Positions 17,126 through 24,668 of a stretch of DNA of 33,110 nt are shown here, one piece after another. Numbering within the stretch: the stretch's first letter is position 1; every line of letters begins with the position of its first letter. A model generated the notes under the pieces. It made no database searches, was not told the DNA's origin, and saw only the letters and a list, made by a program, of their open reading frames with translations. The stretch is from contig JAQWRY010000048.1 of assembly GCA_029243485.1 (NCBI GenBank), positions 1 to 33,110 of the forward strand, given 5' to 3'. The position numbers were made by a program, and so were the translations under genes. Source of the stretch: Candidatus Binatia bacterium. GTDB lineage: Bacteria; Desulfobacterota; Binatia; UBA12015.

Positions 17126-17321
17126 GCCCCCACGGGTCGGCGGAGAACGCGATCGTCTTGTTCATCGCGGCGATCTTGAACTGGTGGGGACCTCGAGAAT
17201 TCGGGTTTCCCGCGATCTCGAGCATGTCGCGGCGGCTGCGATAGCGCATCATGCCGACCATCGTCCATCGATCCGGGATGCCGAGGACCGCGAGAAAGCA
17301 CGAATGGAGTCGCTGCGTCAT
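17120..17321 (-). pseudogene. C-terminal fragment of a dimeric alpha/beta-barrel protein
   Basis: ATG 17321 starts MTQRLHSC, then RYRSRRDMLEIA, HQFKIAAMNKTIAFSADPW and GHAGDPR. The same order of motifs ends the membrane protein at 23029-23685 (RYRSRRDIMQIM, HSFKVAALEKTIAFPLDPW, AGDPR). The N-terminal two-thirds are missing, and the first codons with their ribosome site are nearly identical to the start of the dehalogenase gene at 18486, so the fragment appears to have gained a copied 5' leader. Confidence 0.65.
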
Positions 17322-17335
17322 GGAGTCTTCCCGAT
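17301..17335. repeat. leader direct repeat, copy 1
   Basis: The word CACGAATGGA-GTCGCTGCGTCATGGAGTC-TTCCCGA recurs at 18458-18497 with a 9-nt insertion (ACACAAGAA) and a one-base difference. Both copies contain a start codon and ribosome site on the minus strand, and the two copies bracket the dehalogenase gene at 17335-18486. Confidence 0.7.
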
Positions 17336-18486
17336 TAGTCCCGCATCCACTCGATGAGGCGGCGGGCGATGTCGGCGCCCTTGTCTTCTTGCAGGAAGTG
17401 GCCCGCATCGGGGTAGGCGTGATGAGGCTGGCCGACGGCACCGGGCACGGTGTCCCGCATCTCCCCCTGGGTAGCGTCACTCCCCAGGTTCAGGTCCAGC
17501 CGTCCCGCGATCGTGAGCAGCGGCTTCTCCCATGCGTCGAAGACGGCGCGGGCGGCGAGGTTGTCCGGCTCCTCGTTTACCGTGACGACGAGCGATGGGA
17601 ACGTGCGCGGCGCGGCCATGTAGACGTGCGCCGGGAACGGGGCATCGTAGGCCGCGAGCTCCGCGTCGCTGATCTCCGCCTCGACGGCCACGCGCATGAT
17701 GAGGCTGGGCCTGAAGTCTGGGTTCAAGAGAGAGTATCGGATCCACCGGCTGAAACAGACCGTCCGCGATTCCTGACAACCGGCCTGGCTCGGCACGGTC
17801 GGGTCGGGAACGATCGTGTCGGGAATCGTGAAGAGAGTCCGCATATCGAACGCGGCGGGAACCACGGGCAGCTGCGTGTTGGCGACGACGACGCGCGCGA
17901 ACCGCTCGGGCCGATCGCCGACGACCCGGAGCCCGATCAATCCGCCCCAGTCCTGACAGAACAGCGTGACGTCCTCGAGGCCGACGACGTCCATGAACTC
18001 CTTGATCCACTCGACGTGACGAAGGTACCGATACGTGTCGAGCGCAAGCGGCTTGTCGGACCTCCCCATCCCCACGTGGTCCACCGCGATCGCGCGGAAC
18101 CCGGCCGCGGCGAGCGACGGGATCATCTTTCGATAGAGATACGACCACGTCGGCTGGCCATGCAGCATCAAGACCACCGGTCCATCCCGGGGCCCCTCGT
18201 CGACGTAGTGCATCCGCAGACCGTCGACCTCCGCGTAGTGCGGCGGAAACGGGAAGTCGGGAAGATTCGCGAAGCGCTCGTCGGGCGTCCGAACGAACGG
18301 GACGCAGTCGTCGGTGTACCGAATCGTGGCTCCGGCCAAGTCGACGCCCGGAGGAAGCTCGGCCGGAGGGCAGCGCGGCTCTGTCGAACCATCGCCACAT
18401 GCCCCGGCCAGAGCGAGGAGAGCGAGGAGCAGAACGCGCATGCCTGTGTGGCGGCACGAATGGAACACAAGAAGTCGCTGCGTCAT
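17335..18486 (-). CDS. exported haloalkane dehalogenase-like alpha/beta hydrolase (HLD1)
   Basis: About 383 residues from ATG 18486 (GGGAG 5 nt upstream), or 368 from ATG 18441, which would begin MRVLLLALLALAGACGDG with a lipobox; either way it looks like a lipoprotein. Haloalkane dehalogenase signatures follow: LMLHGQPTWSYLYRKMIP (oxyanion region), FCQDWGGLIGLR with nucleophile Asp179 followed by a halide-binding Trp, TIAGRLDLNLG with a candidate acid, and DAGHFLQED with base His363. Such enzymes release halide from alkyl halides through an ester intermediate. Related hydrolases act on other esters or epoxides, so the substrate is open. It is divergent from the TetR gene and flanked by a direct repeat. 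Confidence 0.82.
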   Translation of the reverse strand: MTQRLLVFHSCRHTGMRVLLLALLALAGACGDGSTEPRCPPAELPPGVDLAGATIRYTDDCVPFVRTPDERFANLPDFPFPPHYAEVDGLRMHYVDEGPRDGPVVLMLHGQPTWSYLYRKMIPSLAAAGFRAIAVDHVGMGRSDKPLALDTYRYLRHVEWIKEFMDVVGLEDVTLFCQDWGGLIGLRVVGDRPERFARVVVANTQLPVVPAAFDMRTLFTIPDTIVPDPTVPSQAGCQESRTVCFSRWIRYSLLNPDFRPSLIMRVAVEAEISDAELAAYDAPFPAHVYMAAPRTFPSLVVTVNEEPDNLAARAVFDAWEKPLLTIAGRLDLNLGSDATQGEMRDTVPGAVGQPHHAYPDAGHFLQEDKGADIARRLIEWMRD

Positions 18487-18497
18487 GGAGTCTCCCG
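18458..18497. repeat. leader direct repeat, copy 2
   Basis: Second copy of the sequence at 17301-17335, holding the ribosome site and ATG (18486) of the HLD1 gene. It has an extra ACACAAGAA between the two halves. Confidence 0.7.
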
Positions 18498-18523
18498 AGG
18501 TGGTTTGGGGGCTGCACAGGTTC

Positions 18524-18539
18524 TGATACAGTGTTATCA
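18524..18539. promoter_or_regulatory. candidate TetR operator between HLD1 and the regulator gene
   Basis: TGATA-CAGTGT-TATCA, a 16-bp sequence with 5-bp perfect arms, lies 11 bp before the TetR GTG start and 38 bp before the HLD1 ATG. TetR regulators usually bind such a palindrome in the divergent intergenic region and repress both sides. The AT-rich surrounding (TTCTGATACAGTGTTATCAA) also offers -10-like sequence. Confidence 0.5.
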
Positions 18540-18549
18540 AATTAGTGCA

Positions 18550-19260
18550 GTGTCGCAAATTTCTGAAAATACCCCGTCTGGCCTGCGGGAGCGCAATATC
18601 GAAGCGCGTCGCCAGCAAATACTGAACGCGGCGCGCGCCCTGCTCAGTCGGGGTGGCCTCGCCGCGCTCTCGATGCGCAAGCTCGCCGAAGAGGCGTCGC
18701 TCAGCGTCAATACGCTCTACAATCTCTGGGGCACGCGCGAAGAGATCCTGCGCGCGCTCACCCTCGACGCTCGGGACCGGATGAAGGCGTCGCTCCCGAT
18801 CGACGCATCGCCCGACGACCCGATCGAACATTGCCGAACACTGACCCGGGCGACGGTCCGGGAGATGTGCCGCCAGCACGAACTCTTCCGGCCCATGATC
18901 CTGGCCTGGCTCGAGGGGGAGATCGCCGGGCGGCCGTCACCGATCGAGCCTGCGGCGCACGCGGTCGGAATGCTCTCGCAAGTCATCCAGAACGCCCGAG
19001 AGCGTGGCCTCCTCGACTGCCCAATGAAGTCCGAGCAGATCGCGTGGCAGATCCAACACGGCGCTCAGTTTGCGCAGGTTCAGTGGGCACTCGGCCGCAT
19101 CGACGATGCTCACTTCGAAGCACGAGTCCTCTACGGCGTGAACCTCGCGTTTCTCGGGATCGTCCACGAAGAACGTCGGCCGGAGATCCGTACCAAGCTC
19201 AAGGGCCTCGAGCGGAAGCTCCGGATGTTGCCCGTCGGAACCGCGGGAAAGACCAAATGA
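18550..19260 (+). CDS. TetR/AcrR family transcriptional regulator
   Basis: About 236 residues from GTG 18550; no better start lies downstream and the frame upstream is antisense to HLD1. The N-terminal DNA-binding domain is clear: ERNIEARRQQILNAARALLS, then the helix-turn-helix SMRKLAEEASLSVNTLYNLW with GTREEILRAL. The C-terminal ligand domain is helical and typical in length. It probably senses a small hydrophobic molecule and represses the cluster; the 16-bp palindrome next to its start is the likely site. Its stop overlaps the next start (ATGA), so it is transcribed with the DUF1330-like and dehalogenase genes. Confidence 0.9.
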   Translation: MSQISENTPSGLRERNIEARRQQILNAARALLSRGGLAALSMRKLAEEASLSVNTLYNLWGTREEILRALTLDARDRMKASLPIDASPDDPIEHCRTLTRATVREMCRQHELFRPMILAWLEGEIAGRPSPIEPAAHAVGMLSQVIQNARERGLLDCPMKSEQIAWQIQHGAQFAQVQWALGRIDDAHFEARVLYGVNLAFLGIVHEERRPEIRTKLKGLERKLRMLPVGTAGKTK

Positions 19261-20138
19261 GCGCCGACGCCTTCTCGGCGTTTCCGGACGGTGCGCCTGT
19301 CGCCCTCCTCGACCTCGTCAAAACGAAGAGCCCGGACACGCGTCGTGCCTTCGTCGCGTCGGTCGAGCGGCTCGCCGCGGAGGCCGGTGGTCGCGTGATG
19401 CTCGCAAACGTTCCAATCGCCCCGATGATCGTACCCGACGAGGAGGCCAGGAGATCGGATGACGCCATAGGCCTACTCGTCGTCACCCAATACCCGACAA
19501 GGCAGGCGGGCCAGATCGCTATCGCGAAGAGGAACGATCAGGGCACCGAGCTCTCCAATGACGAGGTTCGAACCTACGCGGCACAACCGGTAGGACGCAT
19601 CGAGTCCTGGATCGGCCGAACCCTGCCCTACACGCTCGGTCTGCTGAGGCGCGAGCCCGTACCCAAGATCGATGGCGCGGAGGCGCTCGACGCGATGATC
19701 GGGCGCGCCCTGGTTCTAGGGGAACAGCCGGATGAAACACGCTGGGCCAGATTGGCAGAGCGGGCGGGCGACCGACCGATCTGGATGCTGAACTTCCTCG
19801 AGTTCGCGAAGACCGCCGTCTACGCGGGCGACGCGCAGGACACCGCCCCGTCCGCCCCGATTTCAGGCGCCCGCGCCTATCGGCTCTATGGAAGCGGCAT
19901 GATCAGTTCCCTTGCCGCCGTGGGGGGACGCGTTGCCTGGTCGGGCTCTAGGATCGGCCAACTCGCGGGCCCCGATGATGGCCCGTGGCACCAGGTCGCG
20001 ATCGCCTTCTACCCATCGGCGGCCGCCATGATGACGATGCTGGCCCAGCCAAAATACCGGGCGGCGCACGTCCACCGCGACGCGGCTCTGGCACGCACCC
20101 GGCTACTCGCCACCCAACCGATCGAGAGACGGGCATGA
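19257..20138 (+). CDS. DUF1330-like dimeric alpha/beta-barrel protein, two-domain
   Basis: 293 residues, start ATG overlapping the TetR stop by 4 bp. The C-terminal half matches the DUF1330-type ferredoxin-like fold: RPIWMLNFLEFAKTAVYAG, SGARAYRLYGSGMISSLAAV, HQVAIAFYPSAAAMMTMLA and YRAAHVHRDAALARTRLLAT. The N-terminal half has a related pattern (VALLDLVKTKSPDTRRAFVA, IGLLVVTQYPTRQ), so it is probably a tandem duplication within one chain. DUF1330 proteins lack a settled function; some relatives are monooxygenase-like. Its place between TetR and the dehalogenases suggests a role in the same pathway. No signal peptide. Confidence 0.7.
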   Translation: MSADAFSAFPDGAPVALLDLVKTKSPDTRRAFVASVERLAAEAGGRVMLANVPIAPMIVPDEEARRSDDAIGLLVVTQYPTRQAGQIAIAKRNDQGTELSNDEVRTYAAQPVGRIESWIGRTLPYTLGLLRREPVPKIDGAEALDAMIGRALVLGEQPDETRWARLAERAGDRPIWMLNFLEFAKTAVYAGDAQDTAPSAPISGARAYRLYGSGMISSLAAVGGRVAWSGSRIGQLAGPDDGPWHQVAIAFYPSAAAMMTMLAQPKYRAAHVHRDAALARTRLLATQPIERRA

Positions 20139-21214
20139 GCCGGGCGCGACTCCGAAAGAAGAACACTCGAATGACCGCACGGTTGGTTGCGCTGATCGCA
20201 CTCTTCTCATGCGTTACCGCCCCGCACGCCGAGGAGATCAGGCCGGGTGTCCTGCGTACGCCTGAGGCTCGCTTCGTCGATCTTGAAGGGTTCCCCTTCG
20301 ACGCGCACTACATGGAGATCGGTGGGATGCGCGTCCACTATCTGGACGAAGGCCCGAGGGATGGAGAGCCGATTCTTCTGATCCACGGGGAGCCCACCTG
20401 GAGCTACCTCTTCCGCAAGATGATCCCCATCCTGGTCGAGGCCGGCTACCGCGTCGTGGCGCCCGACCTGGTGGGCTTCGGCAAGTCCGACAAGTACGCG
20501 GACCAAGCCGCCTACAGCTACGCGATGCAGGTGGAGTCCATGCGCGCGTTCGTGAACCGACTCGACCTTCGCGGAGTGACCTTCTTCGGTCAGGACTGGG
20601 GCGGCTTGATCGGCCTGCGCGTGGTTGCCGCCGAGCCGGCCCGATTCTCACGTGTCGTGGTGTCCAACACGGCTCTCGTTTCGGCGGGAGGTGTGGCCGG
20701 AGCCGTGGGCTATCCACTCTTCAAGGCCCTGATCTGGTGGCTCGGCCCGATCACGCTCGAGGAGCTGCAGACGGACATCACCTTCCCCCGGTGGGTTGCC
20801 TACAGCCAGAACGTTCCGGACCTGCCCATCGGCGATGTCATGGTGATGTTGAACGATGGCGAGGAGCACCTGCGCACAGCTTACGAGGCGCCCTTTCCGG
20901 ACCGAAGCTACAAGGCGGCCGCGCACATCATGCCCTACCTGGTGCCCTCGCAGCTGCGGGAGAACGAAGTGGCCTGGCAGACGGTGTTCGACAAGTGGGA
21001 CAAGCCGTTCCTGGTCGCCTTTACCGATGAGGACCCGCTCACCTCGGCAGGCGAGGCGGTTTTTCTCGAGCGCGTCCCCACGGCGCAAAAGGTGACGATC
21101 CGTGGCGCGGGCCACTTCGTGCAGGAAGATGCCGGCCCGGAGCTCGCGAAGCTGATGATCGACTTCATGCAGGACCGTCCCTTACCGACGGGAATCTCCG
21201 TCGAGCAGGATTGA
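20135..21214 (+). CDS. exported haloalkane dehalogenase, DhlA-type motif (HLD2)
   Basis: 359 residues, ATG overlapping the previous stop by 4 bp (a second ATG at 20171 is possible). Signal peptide MTARLVALIALFSCVTAPHA with cleavage before EEI, unusual for dehalogenases, which are mostly cytoplasmic. Motifs: LLIHGEPTWSYLFRKMIP, the same HGEPTWSYL seen in Xanthobacter DhlA, then APDLVGFGKSDK, FGQDWGGLIG with nucleophile Asp154 and Trp155, FTDEDPLTS with a candidate acid, and RGAGHFVQED with base His327. The cap domain lies in between. This resembles subfamily HLD-I, which hydrolyses short chloro- and bromoalkanes. The exact substrate is unknown. Middle gene of the coupled operon. Confidence 0.87.
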   Translation: MSRARLRKKNTRMTARLVALIALFSCVTAPHAEEIRPGVLRTPEARFVDLEGFPFDAHYMEIGGMRVHYLDEGPRDGEPILLIHGEPTWSYLFRKMIPILVEAGYRVVAPDLVGFGKSDKYADQAAYSYAMQVESMRAFVNRLDLRGVTFFGQDWGGLIGLRVVAAEPARFSRVVVSNTALVSAGGVAGAVGYPLFKALIWWLGPITLEELQTDITFPRWVAYSQNVPDLPIGDVMVMLNDGEEHLRTAYEAPFPDRSYKAAAHIMPYLVPSQLRENEVAWQTVFDKWDKPFLVAFTDEDPLTSAGEAVFLERVPTAQKVTIRGAGHFVQEDAGPELAKLMIDFMQDRPLPTGISVEQD

Positions 21215-21230
21215 AGGCGGAGAGACAGCC

Positions 21231-22295
21231 TTGAAGAAGCGAGTTCTGATTTCTCTGGCGATCCTCTTCGTCGCCGCGCTCGTCTTCGCAGCCAGGATCA
21301 CGCAGGACGGCGAGCGTATCGTTCCACGGGGAGATGGAACCGTCGCGTTGGATGCCGGCGACTTCGAAGCCTTCCCACTGCCGGACTACGCGGCGAAGTA
21401 CTTGCCCGACGGATACGAGAGCTACTTCGTCGAGGTGGAACCGGGGATCAAGGTGCACGTCCTCGAAGTGGGATCCGGCCTCCCCCTACTCCTCCAGCAC
21501 GGCAACCCGACCTCGGGCTTCCTCTACCGAAAGGTGGTGGAACAGCTGCCGACCGATCGAGTCCGCGTCATCCTGCCGACGTTGGTCGGCCTGGGGTTCT
21601 CGAGCAAGGTCCCGGCGAGCGAGCACACGCTCGACAATCACATCGGCTGGATTCACGGCGTCCTCGAGCAGTTGCAGTTGACCGAGGTCGTCTTCGCGGG
21701 ACAGGACTGGGGTGGGCCCATCGGCATGGGGGCTCTCGCGCGCTCGCCCCATCTTCTGAAGGGGATCGTCGTGCTGAACACCTTCTTCGATGCCGTAGCC
21801 GAAGAGGGAGACCTCTCTCCTGGCCATGCCATCGCCAGGAGGCCGGTCGTCGGCGAACTCCTCATCGAGACCCTTGGTCTGATCTTCAGAAACCTCCCGA
21901 ACACTCAGGGCGATCCCGAGTCCCTTCCGGCCGATGTCTTGGACCTGTACCGCAGGCCCGTCGTCGCGAGCGGCAATGGCAAGGCACCGCTCGCGATGAT
22001 GCGCATGGTGCCCGACGGGCCAGATCACCCGACCACACGGGCGATGAGGGTGATCGAACAGTACGTCCGCGGCTTGAAGCTTCCTGCGGAGATCGTGTGG
22101 GGAGCGAAGGACCCGATTCTGGCTGGGCAACTGCCTGCCATGAGGCGGCATTTCCCCGATGCTCCGATCACCGAAACGGAAGCTGGCCACTTCCTCCAAG
22201 AAGAGGTACCGGTCGAAATCGCCGCGGCCCTGATGCGAGTCGGGGATCAGGTTCGCCTCGAGGGCCTGCAGGAACAGGAAAGGGTAGAGAATTGA
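21231..22295 (+). CDS. haloalkane dehalogenase-like alpha/beta hydrolase, HGNPTS type (HLD3)
   Basis: 354 residues from TTG 21231 with GGAGAG upstream. The N-terminus KKRVLISLAILFVAALVFAA is a signal peptide or membrane anchor. Motifs: LLLQHGNPTSGFLYRKVV with the Asn that in HLD-II enzymes (DhaA, LinB) stabilises halide, then LVGLGFSSK, FAGQDWGGPIGM with nucleophile Asp159, GAKDPILAG with a candidate acid, and ETEAGHFLQEE with base His320. So the operon pairs one HLD-I-like and one HLD-II-like enzyme. It could also be a related hydrolase that does not act on halides. It ends in ATTGA, overlapping the next gene's TTG start. Confidence 0.82.
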   Translation: MKKRVLISLAILFVAALVFAARITQDGERIVPRGDGTVALDAGDFEAFPLPDYAAKYLPDGYESYFVEVEPGIKVHVLEVGSGLPLLLQHGNPTSGFLYRKVVEQLPTDRVRVILPTLVGLGFSSKVPASEHTLDNHIGWIHGVLEQLQLTEVVFAGQDWGGPIGMGALARSPHLLKGIVVLNTFFDAVAEEGDLSPGHAIARRPVVGELLIETLGLIFRNLPNTQGDPESLPADVLDLYRRPVVASGNGKAPLAMMRMVPDGPDHPTTRAMRVIEQYVRGLKLPAEIVWGAKDPILAGQLPAMRRHFPDAPITETEAGHFLQEEVPVEIAAALMRVGDQVRLEGLQEQERVEN

Positions 22296-22987
22296 CCGCC
22301 ACTAGCCGACTCTGCGTTGCCGCTCTTGCGACCTTCATTCTGACGGCGTGTGGTTCCGGGGCGACGACCGGCGATTCCGAGACCTCTGCAGGAATCGAAT
22401 CCTCGTTCACTCTCAAGATGCTCAGGAGCACCGGCGAAAACCCTTTCGCTCAGCTGGCCTACGAATGTGATGAGTGTTCTTTCGCGCAGCATGCCTCCGT
22501 CGAGCCGCCTTCGGGTTGGACGAGAGCCCCGGCTCAGGTGATTCTTCCCATCGGCGAGCTCCACAGCACCCCCTCCGCTGACGGGTTCCCCAGCTCCGTG
22601 GACTTCGTCCCCGAAATTCCCGGAGACGACTTCCAGGTGATCGCCAAGACCATCGACGGCAGGATCGTCGAAGCCGGCGAAGACGGGATCGTGGCCGTGG
22701 TCCAGGTCATGCGAGATACCAGCTTTCTCTTCCCAGCCGAGACCCGAGTACACGAACTCACCGACCCCGAAGGGAGTGTCTTCGTTCTGTTCGCCTTCGA
22801 GGTCGAGTCGGCGGATTTCACGAGCCCGGTCTTCCAGGATGCCGACGCTCTGATGGGTTATCCCCGGCCTACGGGTTGGACCTATTCCACGCGCATTCTA
22901 GACGAAGACTTGAGGATGAACCCCGGCGGCGTCGCCACAGTGCTCGCGATTCGCGCAGAGGTCGATTCGACCTGGGAGTTGCGTTAG
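22292..22987 (+). CDS. hypothetical lipoprotein of the dehalogenase operon
   Basis: 231 residues, TTG start overlapping the previous stop by 4 bp. LCVAALATFILTACGSG is a lipoprotein signal with lipobox LTAC. The mature part begins with a low-complexity Gly/Ser/Thr linker and then a domain with a CDEC pair (YECDECSFAQHA), no transmembrane segment, and strand-rich sequence (DGIVAVVQVMRDTSFLFPAE, GSVFVLFAFEVES). I do not recognise a family. By position it could be a partner or substrate-presenting protein of the exported hydrolases (inference from context). Unlike typical solute-binding proteins it is small. Confidence 0.6.
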   Translation: MTATSRLCVAALATFILTACGSGATTGDSETSAGIESSFTLKMLRSTGENPFAQLAYECDECSFAQHASVEPPSGWTRAPAQVILPIGELHSTPSADGFPSSVDFVPEIPGDDFQVIAKTIDGRIVEAGEDGIVAVVQVMRDTSFLFPAETRVHELTDPEGSVFVLFAFEVESADFTSPVFQDADALMGYPRPTGWTYSTRILDEDLRMNPGGVATVLAIRAEVDSTWELR

Positions 22988-23028
22988 TGCCTCGCCCGAC
23001 TTCGGCTCGAGTCGATCAGGAGCAGCAC

Positions 23029-23685
23029 GTGGCCAAAGACCATCCATCGAGCGGAAAGGGACTCTCGCGAGCCTGGGCAATCCTCGCGATCGTCTACGCG
23101 ATCTTCTTCTACTGGTACACCTCGTTCGGTGGCCCACTCAGCGACGAAGAGATCGCGCACTACACCGAGGTACTCGCCAGTGCGGCGACCACGGACGCAA
23201 GCAGGTCACGCTGGATCAGCTTCATGAAAAGCGATACGGGCGACGACTGGGCCATGTGGGTTGCGGTCGATCTCTTCGAAACGCCCAAGCAGGTGAAGGG
23301 CGTCGAACCCGGCGATACCGCGGAAGAAGTCGTCAATCGCTACTCCGAACCGTTCTTCCGCATGGCGATGAGGCGTGCGTCCCATCCCGTCATGATGGGA
23401 GTCGCCGCCAACCCCGCCCTCGACATCTGGGGGATCCAAGACGGCGAGAGCTGGGACTCGGGTCTATTGGTCCGCTACCGGAGCCGACGCGACATCATGC
23501 AGATCATGGAAGCGATGACGACTTCCGGCTCCGACATCCACTCCTTCAAGGTTGCCGCACTCGAGAAGACGATCGCGTTCCCGCTCGACCCCTGGTACCA
23601 GGCCGGAGATCCTCGCCTCCTGCTCGCCCTGGTCTTCATTGTGGTGGGACTGGCGCTGCAGCTACGCCACAACGCGCGAGCCTAG
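23029..23685 (+). CDS. membrane-anchored protein of DUF1330-like fold
   Basis: 218 residues from GTG 23029 (AGGAG 6 nt upstream). A membrane helix at the N-terminus (AWAILAIVYAIFFYWYTSFG) and another at the C-terminus (LLLALVFIVVGLALQLRH) enclose a soluble domain with WAMWVAVDLFE, RASHPVMMGVAANPALDIW, LVRYRSRRDIMQIMEAM and HSFKVAALEKTIAFPLDPW, a pattern like the ferredoxin-like dimeric barrel of the DUF1330 protein earlier in the operon. It closes the dehalogenase run on this strand. A truncated relative lies at 17120-17321. Function unknown; placement suggests an envelope complex with the exported hydrolases. Confidence 0.65.
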   Translation: MAKDHPSSGKGLSRAWAILAIVYAIFFYWYTSFGGPLSDEEIAHYTEVLASAATTDASRSRWISFMKSDTGDDWAMWVAVDLFETPKQVKGVEPGDTAEEVVNRYSEPFFRMAMRRASHPVMMGVAANPALDIWGIQDGESWDSGLLVRYRSRRDIMQIMEAMTTSGSDIHSFKVAALEKTIAFPLDPWYQAGDPRLLLALVFIVVGLALQLRHNARA

Positions 23686-23975
23686 TCGCGGAGCCTCCAG
23701 TAGCCTGGACGACGTCGGAGGTGTGCGACGGCGATCACGACCAGATCATCTCCCTCTGCGCGGTAGATCACGGCATACGGAAAGCCGCGCACGATGACCC
23801 TTCTCAGCCGCTCGCCGAACGGTCGGCCGCTGTCGGGGAACTCGGCGACCCGCTCGATCGCCGTCCGAACCGCGGAAAGGAAATCGGAACCAAGCCCGTC
23901 CGCCTGCTGCGAGTAGTAGCGGACGGCTTCGAGGAACTCCGACTCCGCATCCGGATGGAATGCGACGCTCTTCAA
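23682..23975 (-). CDS. RelE/ParE family toxin
   Basis: 97 residues: MKSVAFHPDAESEFLEAVRY, AVRTAIERVAEFPDSGRPFG, RVIVRGFPYAVIYRAEGDDL, VVIAVAHLRRRPGYWRLRD. This is the plasmid-stabilisation RelE/ParE fold, with the closing H-x-R-R-x-P-x-Y-W signature. Members cleave mRNA on the ribosome or poison gyrase. It starts inside the stop of the upstream antitoxin gene (4-bp overlap), the typical type II arrangement. Its stop overlaps the 3' end of the convergent membrane protein gene. Confidence 0.9.
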   Translation of the reverse strand: MKSVAFHPDAESEFLEAVRYYSQQADGLGSDFLSAVRTAIERVAEFPDSGRPFGERLRRVIVRGFPYAVIYRAEGDDLVVIAVAHLRRRPGYWRLRD

Positions 23976-24202
23976 CGGGTCGCTTGGCTGGCCTTCTCGA
24001 AGACGTCCGCAGCAGGAACGCTCCCCACTTTCGCAGAATCGAGTTCGTCGAGTCTGCGCTCCGCCTCTTCCAGCCAGAGCCGATCAGCCGCAACGTCGGG
24101 CTCTTCGTCCAGGCTGGCGATGAGCGTTTCCGCCAATCTCGCGCGAGCCCTCACGGGGAGCTTCAGTGCGTCATCCTGTAGCTTGCGAAGGGGGTCCGCC
24201 AC
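23972..24202 (-). CDS. antitoxin, addiction-module component family
   Basis: 76 residues from GTG 24202. Matches the short addiction-module antitoxins that accompany RelE/ParE: LPVRARARLAETLIASLDEE, LWLEEAERRLDELDSAKVGS, VPAADVFEKASQATR. It is acidic and helical and should bind the toxin and autoregulate. An alternative longer frame to 24400 reads into repeat copy 3 and is not real coding. The module lies next to the repeat copy, in accessory DNA. Confidence 0.87.
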   Translation of the reverse strand: MADPLRKLQDDALKLPVRARARLAETLIASLDEEPDVAADRLWLEEAERRLDELDSAKVGSVPAADVFEKASQATR

Positions 24203-24293
24203 GTAGTCAGAGTTATCACGAGGACGAAGTTGCCGCCTACCCCCGAGAGCGAAGGTATGTCGGCGATGACATGTTCGGCTGGCGTCGAACCGG

Positions 24294-24668
24294 ATCTCTG
24301 GCCCCCCGGGGGCCAGGCTATGACCCGCTGGGACACGCTCAGACACACCGGCCCCGAAAAACGTAGTCTTTTCAACCCGAGGTGTGGGTTCAAGTCCCAC
24401 CTCCGGCAGTCGGAAACCTGCGTCCCGCGCGGGTTTCCGCGTACCAACGCTCGTTGAGGGCCAGCGGGGGGCCAGAGAAATCTTCAGCCGGGTGTGGGAC
24501 AGATGCCCGCACCGGAGGTCTCTGAGGAGGTCCCTGGAGAACGTTCCGAGGACGACACGCGGAGGAAGGTACTTCCTTTGCCTTCCGTTGATCTCGAGTA
24601 CTCGGCGGCTACTACCCCAGCGATCCAGTTCTTCGAGACCAACGGAGATACTAAGGGAGGCCAGAGGG
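24294..24668 (+). repeat. tRNA-Leu-tailed dispersed repeat, copy 3
   Basis: Same organisation as copy 2: ATCTCTGG plus the GC palindrome (24294-24315), GACACGCTCAGACACAC, ACGTAGTCTTTTCAACCCGA, then the last 27 nt of tRNA-Leu (24382-24408), the hairpin, and the body ending near 24668. Its end runs into the 3' part of the PCRVLDTR pseudogene, supplying that gene's stop (24651-24653). Relative to copy 1, one base is missing near the TTTCTCTGG word. Confidence 0.8.

Noticed and set aside
23972-24400. Long version of the antitoxin starting in the repeat
   Set aside because: The first 66 codons read antisense through the tRNA-tailed repeat. The GTG at 24202 gives the normal family length.
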